Source of the DNA: Actinomycetes bacterium
GTDB lineage: Bacteria; Actinomycetota; Acidimicrobiia; Acidimicrobiales; CADCSY01
Direction: 5' to 3'
Assembly (NCBI GenBank): GCA_025464025.1
Contig: JAODBP010000055.1
Location: 1 to 12,279 of the forward strand
Length of the DNA stretch: 12,279 nucleotides
Shown: positions 5,809 through 12,279 of the stretch, piece by piece
Layout of the letters: every line of letters begins with the position of its first letter
Numbering within the stretch: the stretch's first letter is position 1
Made by a program: the position numbers and the translations under genes
The notes under the pieces: generated by a model
Seen by the model: the letters and a program-made list of their open reading frames with translations, nothing else
Databases searched by the model: none
Told to the model about the DNA's origin: nothing

Positions 5809-6633
5809 TCAGTAGCGGCCGAAGAGGAAGTCGACGACCGGCTTGGCCTCGGGGAACGAGCTGGTGAGCCCGGAGGCCACGTAGCCGGCGTCGGTGACCA
5901 TGGTGATGCCGTTGACGTAGGAGGCCGCGTCGCTGCACAGGAAGACCAGCGGGTAGGCCTGCTCCTCGGGCGTCGAGGGCTCGATGCCGGTCTCGCCCCG
6001 GTAGTCGCCGCCGAAGCCGAGCCACAGCTCGGCGTTGGCCTGGGCCAGCGGGGTGTCGGTCGGCCCCGGGAGGATGGCGTTGATCCGGACGCCCTGCTTG
6101 AGCAGCGGGTAGGCCTGGGCCGCCACGTAGGCGTTGATGGCCTGCTTCGACCACATGTAGTCGGCCTTGCCGTTGGCCTCGATCCACGCGGCCGCGCTGT
6201 CGAAGTCGGGGGTGGCGAGGTACTCCTGGAGCTGGGGGAGGTTGGCCTCCCAACCCAGCCCGGCGGCCGAGGAGATCATGCCGATGGCCGAGCCGCGGGG
6301 GAGCATGCCGCCGGCCAGCATCCGGTCGATCAGGTGCCGGTGGCCGATGAAGTTGATCTTCTCGATGCCGGGCGTGCCGTCGGCCGCACCGGCGCACGAG
6401 AACAGCGCGTGCACCGGGCCGCCGCACTCGTCGACGGCCGCGTCGATGCTGGCCGGGTCGCGCAGGTCGACCGTGATGGCCTTCACCCCATCGAGGTCGA
6501 CGGGCGCGTGGTCCATCACCACGACCTCGGCCCCGAGGTCGCGCACCAGCGCGGCCGTGGCCCGACCCATGCCGGTGGCGCCGCCGACCACCAGGGCCCG
6601 CTTGCCGTCGAACCGCAGTGCCTCGATGCCCAT
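5809..6633 (-). CDS. SDR of the 3-alpha-hydroxysteroid/coniferyl-alcohol dehydrogenase type
   Basis: 274 residues. The cofactor loop is VGGATGMG (16-23), with Val16 where most SDRs have Thr. CAGA (80-83) replaces NNAG. Ser121/122 and Y159-MWS-K163 form the active site. A segment of roughly 25 residues between the catalytic Ser and Tyr (about 131-156, including LQEYLATPDFDSAAAWIEAN) resembles the insertion in Comamonas 3-alpha-hydroxysteroid dehydrogenase and coniferyl-alcohol dehydrogenase. So does the later stretch GVRINAILPGPTDTPL (181-196). It probably interconverts a secondary alcohol and a ketone on a hydrophobic ring substrate, by family analogy only. A strong GGAGGAG Shine-Dalgarno lies 7 bases before ATG 6633. 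It is third in the operon, 33 bp after the CoA-transferase stop. Confidence 0.88.
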   Translation of the reverse strand: MGIEALRFDGKRALVVGGATGMGRATAALVRDLGAEVVVMDHAPVDLDGVKAITVDLRDPASIDAAVDECGGPVHALFSCAGAADGTPGIEKINFIGHRHLIDRMLAGGMLPRGSAIGMISSAAGLGWEANLPQLQEYLATPDFDSAAAWIEANGKADYMWSKQAINAYVAAQAYPLLKQGVRINAILPGPTDTPLAQANAELWLGFGGDYRGETGIEPSTPEEQAYPLVFLCSDAASYVNGITMVTDAGYVASGLTSSFPEAKPVVDFLFGRY

Positions 6634-6640
6634 GGCGTGT

Positions 6641-6647
6641 CTCCTCC
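6641..6647 (-). promoter_or_regulatory. Strong Shine-Dalgarno GGAGGAG for the 3-alpha-HSD-type SDR
   Basis: The bottom strand reads GGAGGAG, then 7 bases, then ATG at 6633. This is the strongest ribosome-binding site seen in the window and fixes the SDR start. It sits in the only gap of this operon longer than 10 bp. Confidence 0.8.
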
Positions 6648-6666
6648 GGGTGGGTGGGTGGCGTCG

Positions 6667-7884
6667 TCAGGCGACGATGCCGCGGACCTTCAGGTCGACG
6701 ACCGTGTCCCAGTCGAGCCCGAGCTCGGCCAGGATGGCGTCGCCGTGCTCGTTGAAGTCGGGCGCCCGCCGGGGCGGGCTCGGCTCGCCGTCGTACTGCA
6801 CCGGCGTGGTGACCATCTTGTACGGCGTGCCGTCGGCCGTGGCCGTCTCCAGCACGTAGCCGTTGGCGACGGCCTGGGGGTCGGCCACCGCCTCGAGCGT
6901 GTGCTGCACCGCGGCCCACTGGCCGGTGAAGTCGGCCAGCCGCTCACGCCACTCGGCCAGCGTGGCCGAGGCGAACGTCTCCCGCAGGATGGCGACGGCG
7001 TCCGCACCGTTGGCGGCGAGCGACTCGTAGTCGGCGAACCGCTCGTCGGTGGCCAGCTCGGGCCGGCCGATCACCCGGCACATGTCGGGCCAGTACTTGA
7101 TGGCCTGGAGGCACGAGAACGCGAGGTGGCGGCCGTCCGCGGTCTGGTACGTCCCGACCAACGGGTTGAAGCTCGGCCCGCCGAGCGGCCCCGGCATCCA
7201 GGGCATGTCGAGCTGGAGCGACAGGGCGATGCCGGCGGCCATCGACCACATGCCGGTGCCGAGCAGCGACACGTCGACCTCGGTCGCCTCGCCGGTCTGG
7301 GACCGGTGGTACAGCGCACCCATGATCCCGGCCGCGATCGTCATGGCGCCGATCGAGTCGCCGAACGCCGGAGCCGGCGGCACCGGCACGTTGTCGTGCT
7401 CGGGCTGCTTGACGCCGAGGGCCACGCCGGCCCGGCACCAGTAGGCGAGCATGTCGTAGGCCCCCTGGTCGGCGTCGGGCCCCCGCTCGCCGTAGCCCGT
7501 GCCCCGCACGTAGATGATGTCCGGGTTGTGGGCCCGGATGTCGTCGACGTCGATGTGCAGCTTGGCCCGCACGCCCGGCAGCTTGTTGGTGAGGAACACG
7601 TCGCACGTGGCGGCCAGCTTGTAGAGGATGTCGAGCCCCTCGGGCGTGGCCAGGTCGAGCGCCAGGCTCTGCTTCCCGCGATTGGAGTGCTCGAGCAGCA
7701 CGTGGACGCTCGACCCCATGATCGCCAGGCCGCTCTTGGCCAGGCCCCGCATGGCGTCGCCCCGCTCGACGTGCTCGATCTTGACGACCTCGGCGCCCCA
7801 GTCGGCGAGGATGGCCGAGGCGGCCGGCACGAAGGTGTGCTCGGCGACCTCGAGGATCCGGACGCCCTGCATGACCGCCGTCAT
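6667..7884 (-). CDS. CaiB/BaiF family (family III) CoA-transferase
   Basis: 405 residues, a normal length. The N-terminus GVRILEVAEHTFVPAASAIL followed by ADWGAEVVKIEH is the family's 'G.rVlel......aa..LaDlGAdViKvE'. FGDSIGAM (174-181) carries D176, matching the catalytic Asp169 of formyl-CoA transferase, which forms the glutamyl/aspartyl anhydride and thioester. HSNRGKQSLALDL (66-78) and GYGERGPDAD (130-139) are further family motifs. The enzyme would move CoA from a donor thioester to a carboxylic acid, priming it without ATP. The acid could be the product of the upstream aldehyde dehydrogenase (inference). The ATG at 7884 shares its A with the aldehyde dehydrogenase TGA (TGATG), so translation is coupled. 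A second in-frame Met, four codons on, is an alternative start. Confidence 0.93.
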   Translation of the reverse strand: MTAVMQGVRILEVAEHTFVPAASAILADWGAEVVKIEHVERGDAMRGLAKSGLAIMGSSVHVLLEHSNRGKQSLALDLATPEGLDILYKLAATCDVFLTNKLPGVRAKLHIDVDDIRAHNPDIIYVRGTGYGERGPDADQGAYDMLAYWCRAGVALGVKQPEHDNVPVPPAPAFGDSIGAMTIAAGIMGALYHRSQTGEATEVDVSLLGTGMWSMAAGIALSLQLDMPWMPGPLGGPSFNPLVGTYQTADGRHLAFSCLQAIKYWPDMCRVIGRPELATDERFADYESLAANGADAVAILRETFASATLAEWRERLADFTGQWAAVQHTLEAVADPQAVANGYVLETATADGTPYKMVTTPVQYDGEPSPPRRAPDFNEHGDAILAELGLDWDTVVDLKVRGIVA

Positions 7885-9359
7885 CAGAGGCCGCCGGAGA
7901 TGGTCTTCGTCTCGAGGTGCTGCTCGAAGCCCTCGAGCCCGTTCTGCCGGCCGAGGCCGCTGCCCTTGTAGCCCCCGAACGGCGCGTCGGCGCCGTAGAA
8001 CACCCCGCCGTTCACGCCGACCGTCCCGGAGCGGATGCGCTTGGCCAGGGCCAGGGCCCGGTCCTCGCTCCCCGAGGTCACGCCGCCGGACAGGCCGTAG
8101 GGGCTGTCGTTGGCGATGCGCACGGCGTCGTCGTCGTCGGTGAACGGGATGAGCACGAGCACCGGGCCGAAGATCTCCTCCTGGGCGATGGTCATCGAGT
8201 TGTCGACGTCGGCGAACAGCGTGGGCTCGACGTACCACCCCTTGTCGAGGTGCTTCGGCCGCCCGCCGCCATGCACGAGTCGGGCGCCCTCGGCCACGCC
8301 CTTGTCGATGTAGCCGAGCACCCGCTCGCGCTGGAGGGCGCTGATCTGCGGGCCCTGGATGTTCGATGGGTCGGTGGGGTCGCCGTACGGCACGTCGGCG
8401 AACGCGGTGGCAGCCACGTCGACGGCGGCGTCGTAGCGCGAGGCGGGGATGAGGACGCGGGTCAACATGGCGCAGCCCTGGCCGCCGTGCATGCAGGTCA
8501 TGCCGGCGAACGCCATCACCGTGTCGATGTCGGCGTCGTCGAGGACGATGTGGGCCGACTTGCCGCCGAGCTCGAGGAAGAGCCGCTTGAGCGTCGGTGC
8601 GGCGGCGGCCATGATCCGCTTGCCCGTGGCCGTGGAGCCGGTGAACGAGATCAGGTCGACGCGCGGGTCGAGCACCAGCTGCTCGCCGCGGAGGTGGTCG
8701 GACGAGGCGACGACGTTGACCACGCCGGGCGGGATGTCGGTCTGCTCGGCGATGATGCGCCCGAGCCGGGTGGCGTTCCACGGCGTGTCGGGGGCCGGCT
8801 TGATCACCATCGTGTTGCCGGTGGCGAGGGCCTGGCCCAGCTTGTTGATGGTGATCTCGAACGGGAAGTTCCAGGGGATGATGGCGCCGACGACGCCGAT
8901 CGGCTCCTTGACGACCTTCCGCCAGCTCCGCATGCCGAAGGCGTCGCCCTCGGGCAGGTCGCGCTCCCAGGCGAAGTCGTCGATCGTGCGGGCCGGCCAG
9001 CGGAGGCCGTCGGCCAGCGGGGCGTCGAGCTGGGGCCCGTAGGTGATGGCGACCGGGCAGCCGACCTCGGCCACCAGCTCGGCCCGGATGGCCTCCTGCT
9101 CGGCGACGATCGCGTCGTGGAGCTGGAACAGGCACCGCTGGCGCAGGGCCCGGTCGGTGGCCCAGGTCGTGTCGTCGAACGCCCGGCGGGCGGCGGCGAT
9201 GGCGTGGTCCATGTCGGCCTCGGTGGCGTCGGCGACCTGGCCGAGGACCTCCTCGGTGGCCGGGTTCACGTTGTCGAACGTGCCGCCGCCCGTGGCGTCG
9301 ACGAGCTTCCCGTCGATCAGGAGCCGGGTCTCCCCGGGCGAGGCCTGCGTTGCCGTCAT
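7884..9359 (-). CDS. NAD(P)-dependent aldehyde dehydrogenase
   Basis: 491 residues with a complete aldehyde dehydrogenase active site. IIPWNFP contains the oxyanion Asn164, FTGSTATGK (239-247) is the cofactor loop, LELGGK contains the general-base Glu263, GGQGCAML contains the nucleophile Cys296, and EEIFGPV (394-400) follows. It oxidises an aldehyde to a carboxylate in the cytoplasm. Overall it resembles mycobacterial AldA-type enzymes of hydrophobic aldehyde catabolism, by eye only. It is the first gene of the minus-strand operon. ATG 9359 has an AGGAG Shine-Dalgarno 5 bases upstream. Two dyad sites lie 23-61 bp upstream, in the space shared with the divergent double-TetR gene, which implies repression by that regulator. 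Confidence 0.95.
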   Translation of the reverse strand: MTATQASPGETRLLIDGKLVDATGGGTFDNVNPATEEVLGQVADATEADMDHAIAAARRAFDDTTWATDRALRQRCLFQLHDAIVAEQEAIRAELVAEVGCPVAITYGPQLDAPLADGLRWPARTIDDFAWERDLPEGDAFGMRSWRKVVKEPIGVVGAIIPWNFPFEITINKLGQALATGNTMVIKPAPDTPWNATRLGRIIAEQTDIPPGVVNVVASSDHLRGEQLVLDPRVDLISFTGSTATGKRIMAAAAPTLKRLFLELGGKSAHIVLDDADIDTVMAFAGMTCMHGGQGCAMLTRVLIPASRYDAAVDVAATAFADVPYGDPTDPSNIQGPQISALQRERVLGYIDKGVAEGARLVHGGGRPKHLDKGWYVEPTLFADVDNSMTIAQEEIFGPVLVLIPFTDDDDAVRIANDSPYGLSGGVTSGSEDRALALAKRIRSGTVGVNGGVFYGADAPFGGYKGSGLGRQNGLEGFEQHLETKTISGGL

Positions 9360-9364
9360 GCGTG

Positions 9365-9369
9365 CTCCT
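9365..9369 (-). promoter_or_regulatory. Shine-Dalgarno AGGAG for the aldehyde dehydrogenase
   Basis: The bottom strand reads AGGAG, then CACGC, then ATG at 9359. It supports this start and shows that the aldehyde dehydrogenase message has a 5' leader, unlike the divergent regulator. Confidence 0.7.
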
Positions 9370-9381
9370 GACGCTCTGGAC

Positions 9382-9420
9382 CTGACGTGGGTGTCAGTTC
9401 CGGAGTATGACACGAGTGTC
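9382..9420. promoter_or_regulatory. Two predicted operator sites, TGAC-N4-GTGTC repeated with 25-bp spacing
   Basis: Site 1 is CTGACGTGGGTGTCAG (9382-9397), with arms CTGAC/GTCAG. Site 2 is TGACACGAGTGTC (9408-9420), whose core GACAC-GA-GTGTC is a perfect dyad. Aligned as 13-mers from TGAC, they agree at 10 positions and both contain TGAC-N4-GTGTC in the same register, exactly 25 bp apart. They lie between the divergent aldehyde dehydrogenase and double-TetR genes. On the bottom strand a -10-like CATACT (9409-9404) falls between and into them, so a bound protein would block transcription of the aldehyde dehydrogenase operon. TetR-family proteins normally bind dyads of about this size near their own gene. 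Confidence 0.55.
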
Positions 9421-9464
9421 CGATCGACGTCCCGCCGATGCGCCGAGGTGCCCGATGCCCTCCC

Positions 9465-9476
9465 TAAGCTGACCGG
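9465..9476 (+). promoter_or_regulatory. Leaderless-type -10 promoter of the double-TetR gene
   Basis: TAAGCT (9465-9470) fits TANNNT and is followed by 6 bases (GACCGG) and the ATG at 9477. There is no Shine-Dalgarno in front of this ATG. The arrangement fits a leaderless regulator message. The paired dyads end 45 bp upstream of this -10, so they are less well placed to block this promoter than the divergent one. Confidence 0.5.
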
Positions 9477-10835
9477 ATGGCCGGACGGAAGGGTGGTGGG
9501 GCAGCGAGCGACATCCCCGAGCAGTTCGCCCGGGGCGCGCTCCAGCGCCGGCCGCCGTTCGGTGACAACCCCGACGTCGGCGCACGCGGCACGCGCACCC
9601 AGCAGCGCATCCTCCAGGCCGCCCTCGAGGTGTTCGAGGAGGTCGGCTACCACGACTGCGGCGTCGATCGCATCACGGCCAAGGCCCAGTGCTCGCGGCC
9701 GTCCTTCTACCAGTACTTCTCCAGCAAGGAGGACCTCTTCCGGCACCTGTCGGGCGACCTGGCGAGGGGCCTGTTCGACACGACCGCCCAGCTCGAGCCG
9801 GTCACCCCCGACGCCGACGGCTGGAAGGCCCTCCGCACGTGGGTCACGGCCAACCGCGAGCTGTACGACGTCTACGCCCCGGTGTTCCGGGTGTTCTCCA
9901 CGGCCGTGGCCGTCGACGACGCGGTGGCCAGCGGGGCGGCCCGGGTGTTCGCCCGCCAGGCCACCGAGCTGGCGGCCAAGGTCGACCGCCGGGCGTTCCG
10001 GGTCAAGCGCCCCGAGGTGGTGGCCGCCGTCCTGCTCAACGGCGTGGCCCGAGCGGCCCGGTTCCAGGAGGTGGTGATCGGTGCCGACGGCCCCGACATC
10101 GACGGCGACCGGCTCGACGACGCCCTGGCCGACGTGCTGCACCGCACGTTCTTCGGCCAGCTTCCCGGCATCAACGTGCGGGGCTACGTGCCGATGGCCA
10201 AGACCCGCCCGTCGGTGTCGGCGCCGGCGCTGACCCGGGCCACCGCCGGCCTGCCGGCGCCCGTCGGCCAGGCCGGGCGTCGCACCCGGAACAAGCTGCT
10301 CGACGCCGGCCGCCAGGTGTTCGCCGCCCGGGGCTACCACGACGCCCGGGTCGACGACATCGTCGAGCTGGCCGAGACGTCGCACGGCACCTTCTACCGG
10401 TACTTCGAGAACAAGCAGGTGCTGTTCCGCATCCTCGCCGCCCGCTCCGGCCGCCGGGTCGTCGCCGTGGTCGAGGACCTGCCGGCCGCGGCCGCCGACC
10501 CGTCGGGCGGCGGCGACACCAAGGCGCTGCGCCAGTGGCTGCGGAGCTACCTCGCGACCTACGCCACCGAGGGCCCGGTCATCCGGGCCTGGGTCGAGGC
10601 CATGTGGTCCGACGAAGACCTGCGGAAGGCGTCGCCGCCCGAGGTCGAGGCCCTCCGCCGGCGCATGGCCCGGTTCCTCGCGCCCCGCGAGTTCGGCGAC
10701 GTCGACGCCGACGCCCTCGTGCTCATGGCCGTGCTCGACCGGAGCGAGCCGGTGCTCGACGCCGGTGCCACCGATCCGGCCGTGGTCGACGCCTTCACCC
10801 GGGTCTTCGAGCGCGGCCTGCTGCCCACGCCCTGA
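9477..10835 (+). CDS. Tandem double TetR-family transcriptional regulator (two complete TetR units fused)
   Basis: 452 residues, about twice the usual TetR length. The first helix-turn-helix spans about 38-91 (ILQAALEVFEEVGYHDCGVD, then SRPSFYQYFSSKEDLF). It is followed by a helical ligand-binding-like domain to about 226. A Pro/Ala-rich linker (about 227-266, including GYVPMAKTRPSVSAP) leads to a second helix-turn-helix at about 267-320 (KLLDAGRQVFAARGYHDARV, then SHGTFYRYFENKQVLF) and a second helical domain to the end. Both units keep GYHD, VD.I, FY.YF..K..LF. The recognition-helix residues differ (SRPSFYQYF versus SHGTFYRYF), so each half may read a different half-site. The frame is continuous with typical codon use through the linker, so this is not a missed stop. 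It is divergent from the aldehyde dehydrogenase operon, its likely target. A Gly/Arg-rich 37-residue N-terminal extension precedes the first unit. Confidence 0.92.
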   Translation: MAGRKGGGAASDIPEQFARGALQRRPPFGDNPDVGARGTRTQQRILQAALEVFEEVGYHDCGVDRITAKAQCSRPSFYQYFSSKEDLFRHLSGDLARGLFDTTAQLEPVTPDADGWKALRTWVTANRELYDVYAPVFRVFSTAVAVDDAVASGAARVFARQATELAAKVDRRAFRVKRPEVVAAVLLNGVARAARFQEVVIGADGPDIDGDRLDDALADVLHRTFFGQLPGINVRGYVPMAKTRPSVSAPALTRATAGLPAPVGQAGRRTRNKLLDAGRQVFAARGYHDARVDDIVELAETSHGTFYRYFENKQVLFRILAARSGRRVVAVVEDLPAAAADPSGGGDTKALRQWLRSYLATYATEGPVIRAWVEAMWSDEDLRKASPPEVEALRRRMARFLAPREFGDVDADALVLMAVLDRSEPVLDAGATDPAVVDAFTRVFERGLLPTP

Positions 10836-10849
10836 CCGCGGAGGTCAGG
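10831..10849. terminator. Hairpin between convergent genes built from both stop codons
   Basis: CCTGACC (10831-10837) and GGTCAGG (10843-10849) form a perfect 7-bp stem with loop GCGGA. The left arm contains the TGA of the double-TetR gene and the right arm contains the complement of the TGA of the thiolase-like gene. Only 9 bp separate the two genes. The symmetry suits a two-way terminator. There is no U-tract. Confidence 0.55.
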
Positions 10850-12038
10850 CCTCGCGGGTGAGGAGCATGGCGCCGGCGATGGGCCCGCCCCCGTTGGCCA
10901 CCACGGCCACCTCGGGCTGACGGGCGACCTGGCGGGCGCCGCCCTCGCCCCGGAGCTGCACCACGGCCTCGTGGAGGAACCCGAAGCCGTGGAGCCGGCC
11001 GGCCGAGAGCTGCCCGCCGTGGGTGTTGAGCGGGAGCTCGCCGTCGAGGGCGATCCGGGCACCGCCCTCGACGAACGAGCCCGACTCGCCCCGCCCGCAG
11101 AAGCCGAGCGCCTCGAGCCAGGCCAGGGTGAGGAAGCTGAACCCGTCGTAGAGCTGGGCCACGTCGACGTCGGCCGGCTTCAGGTCGGTGCGGCTCCAGA
11201 GGTGGGCGCCGGCATCGCGCGCCGACATGGTGGTCATGTCGTCCCACTGGTCCCACGACGGCCGGCCCCGCAGCGCGGTGCCCACGGCCTCGACCCGGGC
11301 GACCGGGTGGTCGACGGCGCCGGCGTGCTCGGCGGCCGAGACGATCACCGCGGTCGAGCCGTCGACCGGCACGTCGCAGTCGTAGAGGCAGAACGGCGTG
11401 GTGATCATGCGGGCGGCGAAGTAGTCGTCGAGCGACATCGGGTCGCGGAAGACGGCCTTGGGGTTGTGGGCCGCGTTGCGCCGGGCGTTGATGGCCACCA
11501 TGGCGAGCTGCTCGCGGGTGGTGCCGAACTCGTGGAAGTGGCGCTGGGCGTTGAGGGCGATCCAGTTGGCCGCCGAGTAGGCGCGGAAGGGGAGCGACCA
11601 CTGCATCGTCCCGCCGATCTGAGGGCTGCCCCCGCCCGTGCCGATGCCCTGGCGACCGCCGCTGCCCTGGGCCGTCGACTCGGTGACGGTGCGGTAGACG
11701 AGGACGTGGCGGGCCAGGCCGGCCGAGACGGCGATGACGGCGTCGATCACGGCCTGGATCTGGGCCGGGCCCTCGGGCCCGCCGTGGTGCCAGTTGAGCG
11801 AGAGGCGGAGGGCGTCCTGCACGGTGGGCGTGCCCGGCCCGGCGAAGCCACCCGGCCCCATCATCCCGCCGCCCGGGTAGGTGGCCAGGCCGTCGATGTC
11901 GGCCACGGTGAGGCCGGCGTCGGCGATGGCGGCCAGCGACGCGTCGATCGTGAGGTCGAGCTCGGTCCGCCCGAGCCGGCGACCGACGGCCGACTGGCCG
12001 ATCCCGGAGACGATCGCCTTCCGCTCGACGTCGGTCAC
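10845..12038 (-). CDS. SCP2-thiolase-like lipid-transfer protein, Ltp2-type (probable retro-aldolase)
   Basis: 397 residues of thiolase fold, close in plan to the actinobacterial Ltp/SCPx group. Conserved parts are IVSGIGQSAVGRRLGRTELD (9-28), AQLYDGFSFLTLAWLEALGF (294-313), LPLNTHGGQLSAGRLHGFG (335-353) and VVANGGGPIAGAMLL (379-393). The thiolase catalytic residues are missing: the C-terminal 'C.nGG' Cys is Ala381 (VANGGG), and the 'GHPxGA' His is Arg348 in GRLHG. Known Ltp2 proteins likewise do not thiolyse but cleave beta-hydroxy-acyl-CoA by retro-aldol reaction together with a DUF35 protein, using Tyr residues; Y297 in QLYDGF is a candidate. The GTG start at 12038 overlaps the DUF35 gene's stop by 4 bases (GTGA), which supports a complex. 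The substrate is unknown. Confidence 0.87.
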   Translation of the reverse strand: MTDVERKAIVSGIGQSAVGRRLGRTELDLTIDASLAAIADAGLTVADIDGLATYPGGGMMGPGGFAGPGTPTVQDALRLSLNWHHGGPEGPAQIQAVIDAVIAVSAGLARHVLVYRTVTESTAQGSGGRQGIGTGGGSPQIGGTMQWSLPFRAYSAANWIALNAQRHFHEFGTTREQLAMVAINARRNAAHNPKAVFRDPMSLDDYFAARMITTPFCLYDCDVPVDGSTAVIVSAAEHAGAVDHPVARVEAVGTALRGRPSWDQWDDMTTMSARDAGAHLWSRTDLKPADVDVAQLYDGFSFLTLAWLEALGFCGRGESGSFVEGGARIALDGELPLNTHGGQLSAGRLHGFGFLHEAVVQLRGEGGARQVARQPEVAVVANGGGPIAGAMLLTREA

Positions 12039-12279
12039 GGGCGCGGCTCGAAGAGGGGGACGAAGACCGGGTCGTGGTCCTCGAACGTGACCTGCACCGG
12101 GAGCCCGATGGTGATGTCGTCAGGCGCGATGCCGACCACGTTGGTGGTGAGCCGCACGTCGGGCTGCTCCTCGATCTCGACCAGGGCGATGGCCCACGGC
12201 TCGGTGCTGCCGTCCCACGGGTGGTGGTTCACCGTCACGCTGAAGACCGTGCCCCGCCCGCTCACGACGTCGGGCGTGA
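12035..12279 (-). CDS. DUF35 OB-fold protein (ChsH2/Ltp2-partner type), N-terminus cut by window edge
   Basis: About 81 residues are visible, reading in frame from the right edge as TPDVVSGRGTVFSVTVNHHP to PVFVPLFEPRP. This is the C-terminal OB-fold half of DUF35 proteins: SGRGTVFSVTVNH, WAIALVEIEEQPDVRLTTNV and IGLPVQVTFE are typical strands. The N-terminal zinc-ribbon half expected in the family would lie outside the window. Such proteins partner thiolase-like enzymes; in steroid side-chain degradation the DUF35 domain of ChsH2 binds the aldolase Ltp2. The stop overlaps the GTG of the thiolase-like gene. The frame stays open to the right edge, and a GTG at 12265 is internal rather than the start. 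Confidence 0.87.
   Translation of the reverse strand, partial: TPDVVSGRGTVFSVTVNHHPWDGSTEPWAIALVEIEEQPDVRLTTNVVGIAPDDITIGLPVQVTFEDHDPVFVPLFEPRP

Noticed and set aside
6648..6662. Short tandem GGGT repeats before the SDR gene
   Set aside because: Only three to four units, low complexity, in a small gap next to a Shine-Dalgarno; no G-quadruplex or other role can be supported.
5512..7971. 819-codon plus-strand open frame opposite the SDRs and CoA-transferase
   Set aside because: It is an antisense shadow full of Gly, Arg, Val, Asp and His with no motif, while the bottom strand carries complete SDR and CoA-transferase motifs.
6667..9135. CoA-transferase open frame extending far upstream, suggesting an N-terminal fusion
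   Set aside because: The extra N-terminal part is an out-of-frame reading of the aldehyde dehydrogenase. The family's N-terminus begins at the ATG at 7884, which overlaps the aldehyde dehydrogenase stop.
7884..10385. Aldehyde dehydrogenase frame extending upstream across the regulator gene
   Set aside because: The standard aldehyde dehydrogenase N-terminus and a Shine-Dalgarno place the start at 9359. Upstream codons are antisense to the TetR gene.

Overview
The window looks like chromosomal DNA of a high-GC actinobacterium. Hand-counted 60-base lines in the main genes run at about 75-78% G+C. Several genes start with GTG, many neighbours overlap by 1-4 bases, and at least two promoters look leaderless. 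The gene families (paired FadE-like acyl-CoA dehydrogenases, a CoA-transferase III protein, short-chain dehydrogenases, an Ltp2-like thiolase homologue with a DUF35 partner, a His-variant ferredoxin) are typical of lipid, steroid and terpenoid catabolism in Mycobacterium, Rhodococcus and Acidimicrobiia. Acidimicrobiia is my guess for the class; the sequence does not prove it.

Layout. (1) 1-1186, minus strand: a tight operon of a [3Fe-4S]-type ferredoxin, a nitroreductase-family flavoprotein and an SRPBCC-fold protein that runs off the left edge. (2) 1243-3572, plus strand and divergent from (1): two overlapping acyl-CoA dehydrogenase genes, read as the non-catalytic and catalytic subunits of one heteromeric enzyme, behind a leaderless-type promoter. 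(3) About 3573-4990: a region of clearly lower G+C with an APH-fold phosphotransferase lacking the usual catalytic Asp and a 102-residue protein of unknown family. It ends in a 44-nt near-perfect palindrome. (4) 5010-9359, minus strand: a four-gene operon of aldehyde dehydrogenase, CaiB/BaiF CoA-transferase, a 3-alpha-HSD-type SDR and a classical SDR. (5) 9477-10835, plus strand and divergent from (4): one 452-residue protein made of two complete TetR regulators in tandem. The shared intergenic space holds two dyad sites built on TGAC-N4-GTGTC. (6) 10845-12279, minus strand: an Ltp2/SCP2-thiolase-like protein overlapping the end of a DUF35 OB-fold protein that is cut by the right edge.

How they may work together (inference): ferredoxin-linked oxidation (the oxygenase is not in view), alcohol and aldehyde oxidation (SDRs, aldehyde dehydrogenase), CoA activation (CoA-transferase), dehydrogenation (paired acyl-CoA dehydrogenases) and retro-aldol cleavage (Ltp2-like plus DUF35) together resemble side-chain degradation of a steroid, terpenoid or other branched carboxylic acid. 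The double TetR probably controls at least the aldehyde dehydrogenase operon. No tRNA, rRNA, CRISPR array, transposase or integrase was seen.
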